A stretch of 21,432 bases of DNA, taken from contig DGBN01000013.1 in NCBI GenBank assembly GCA_002384815.1, forward strand, positions 23,011 to 44,442. The letters are read 5' to 3'. Below the pieces are notes generated by a model. That model was not told the DNA's origin and did not search any database. It saw only the letters and a list, made by a program, of their open reading frames with translations. Within the stretch, counting starts at the first letter, position 1. The number at the start of each line of letters is the position of its first letter. Source of the stretch: Oxalobacteraceae bacterium UBA4003. Its GTDB lineage: Bacteria; Pseudomonadota; Gammaproteobacteria; Burkholderiales; Burkholderiaceae_D. The translations under genes and the position numbers were made by a program. Of the stretch, positions 20,891 through 21,432 are shown one piece after another.

Positions 20891-21432
20891 CTATTTTGAA
20901 AACGGGCTCAGCAGCGACACCATTTGTGCGAATACTTTCGGCGTGCCGGCCAGTACATCGCCCTTGTACAGATAGTCGGATTCACCTTCAAAGGTACCCA
21001 TGATGCCGCCGGATTCGGTAATCAGCAGCGAGCCGGCTGCCATATCCCACGGTTGCAAACCTTTTTCAAAGAAACCGTCGAGACGGCCGCAGGCAACATA
21101 TGCCAGATCGAGTGCAGCAGAGCCCGGACGACGCAGGCCGGCGCAGCTTTGCGTCATGATCTTGAACATTTTCAGGTATTCATCGATGTTGTCGGTGGAG
21201 CGATACGGGAAACCGGTGCCGATCAATGCATCAGCAATCTTGTCGCGTTTGGTGACGCGGATCCGCTTTTCATTCAAATATGCTCCTGCACCCTTGGTTG
21301 CGGTGAACAAGTCATTGCGGGTTGGATCGTAGACCACGGCTTGCGTGATCTGGCCGCGTTGTTGCAAGGCGATCGAGACGCAGTATTGCGGAAAGCCGTG
21401 AATGAAGTTGGTGGTGCCGTCGAGCGGATCGA
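20891..21432 (-). CDS. suhB: Inositol-1-monophosphatase family protein SuhB, C-terminal part
   Basis: SuhB is an inositol monophosphatase-fold enzyme that in E. coli also joins rRNA antitermination complexes. Only about 180 C-terminal codons are in the window; the frame is open to its edge, so the 5' end is missing. The fragment starts within the metal-binding motif IDPLDGTTNFIHGFP and has the second signature LQPWDMAAGSLLITESGG, both diagnostic of the family, with conserved GFPYR and RRPGSAALDLAYVACGRLDGF between. The single-copy-looking C-terminus (DVLAGTPKVFAQMVSLLSPFSK) is typical of SuhB rather than CysQ. It stands upstream of rhlE on the same strand. A hairpin without T-tract follows. 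Confidence 0.93.
   Translation of the reverse strand, partial: DPLDGTTNFIHGFPQYCVSIALQQRGQITQAVVYDPTRNDLFTATKGAGAYLNEKRIRVTKRDKIADALIGTGFPYRSTDNIDEYLKMFKIMTQSCAGLRRPGSAALDLAYVACGRLDGFFEKGLQPWDMAAGSLLITESGGIMGTFEGESDYLYKGDVLAGTPKVFAQMVSLLSPFSK

Noticed and set aside
1..21432. Search for mobile elements, phage, defence or toxin-antitoxin genes, tRNAs and CRISPR arrays
   Set aside because: All sizeable spacers and frames were read; every long frame is assigned to a housekeeping-type gene or a shadow, and no terminal inverted repeats with a transposase, tRNA cloverleaf or array was seen.

Overview
This window reads as chromosomal core sequence from a betaproteobacterium, most likely Burkholderiales, family Oxalobacteraceae (Herminiimonas/Janthinobacterium-like). 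The evidence is the gene content and protein style: eno followed by ftsB, a 400-residue TrpS, dapA followed by bamC and an MBL-fold gene, and a RoxA-type cupin. The genus is inferred from memory of these families. I see no tRNA, rRNA, CRISPR array, insertion sequence, phage gene or integration scar, and base composition looks even throughout.

Layout. 1-773: 3' end of enolase (eno), then ftsB (division), closed by a bidirectional terminator. 825-2278 (minus): a gamma-carbonic-anhydrase-like gene and hslO (Hsp33), tightly linked. 2424-4876 (plus): a DUF455 ferritin-like protein, a small Ala-rich lipoprotein with its own terminator, and an alpha/beta hydrolase. 4974-10086 (plus): a PHP-domain phosphatase/nuclease, htpX behind a near-consensus sigma-32 promoter, yciO, an M50 site-2 protease, trpS and a SAM methyltransferase; the last three are nearly contiguous. 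10169-13104 (plus): dapA, bamC, and an MBL-fold hydrolase gene broken by one in-frame amber codon. 13168-14807 (minus): a second small Ala/Pro-rich lipoprotein and a RoxA/YcfD-type ribosomal-protein hydroxylase, separated by an AT-rich spacer with a perfect palindrome. 14912-15457 (plus): slyD, ending in a 23-bp perfect hairpin. 15576-19189 (minus): mutS overlapping by ATGA an exported metallophosphoesterase-like protein that appears to have lost its metal ligands. 19374-20711 (minus): rhlE. 20891-21432 (minus): 3' part of suhB, cut by the window edge.

Themes. Envelope biogenesis and proteostasis are well represented: FtsB, BamC, HtpX, a site-2 protease, Hsp33, SlyD and two lipoproteins. RNA and translation functions are also frequent: TrpS, YciO, RoxA, RhlE and the PHP nuclease. 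I found no obvious new multi-gene defence or biosynthetic system. The most unusual items are the amber-interrupted MBL gene, the catalytically degenerate exported phosphoesterase-like protein coupled to mutS, the heat-shock promoter of htpX, and several genes whose start codons sit 6-8 bases after a -10 box and may be leaderless.
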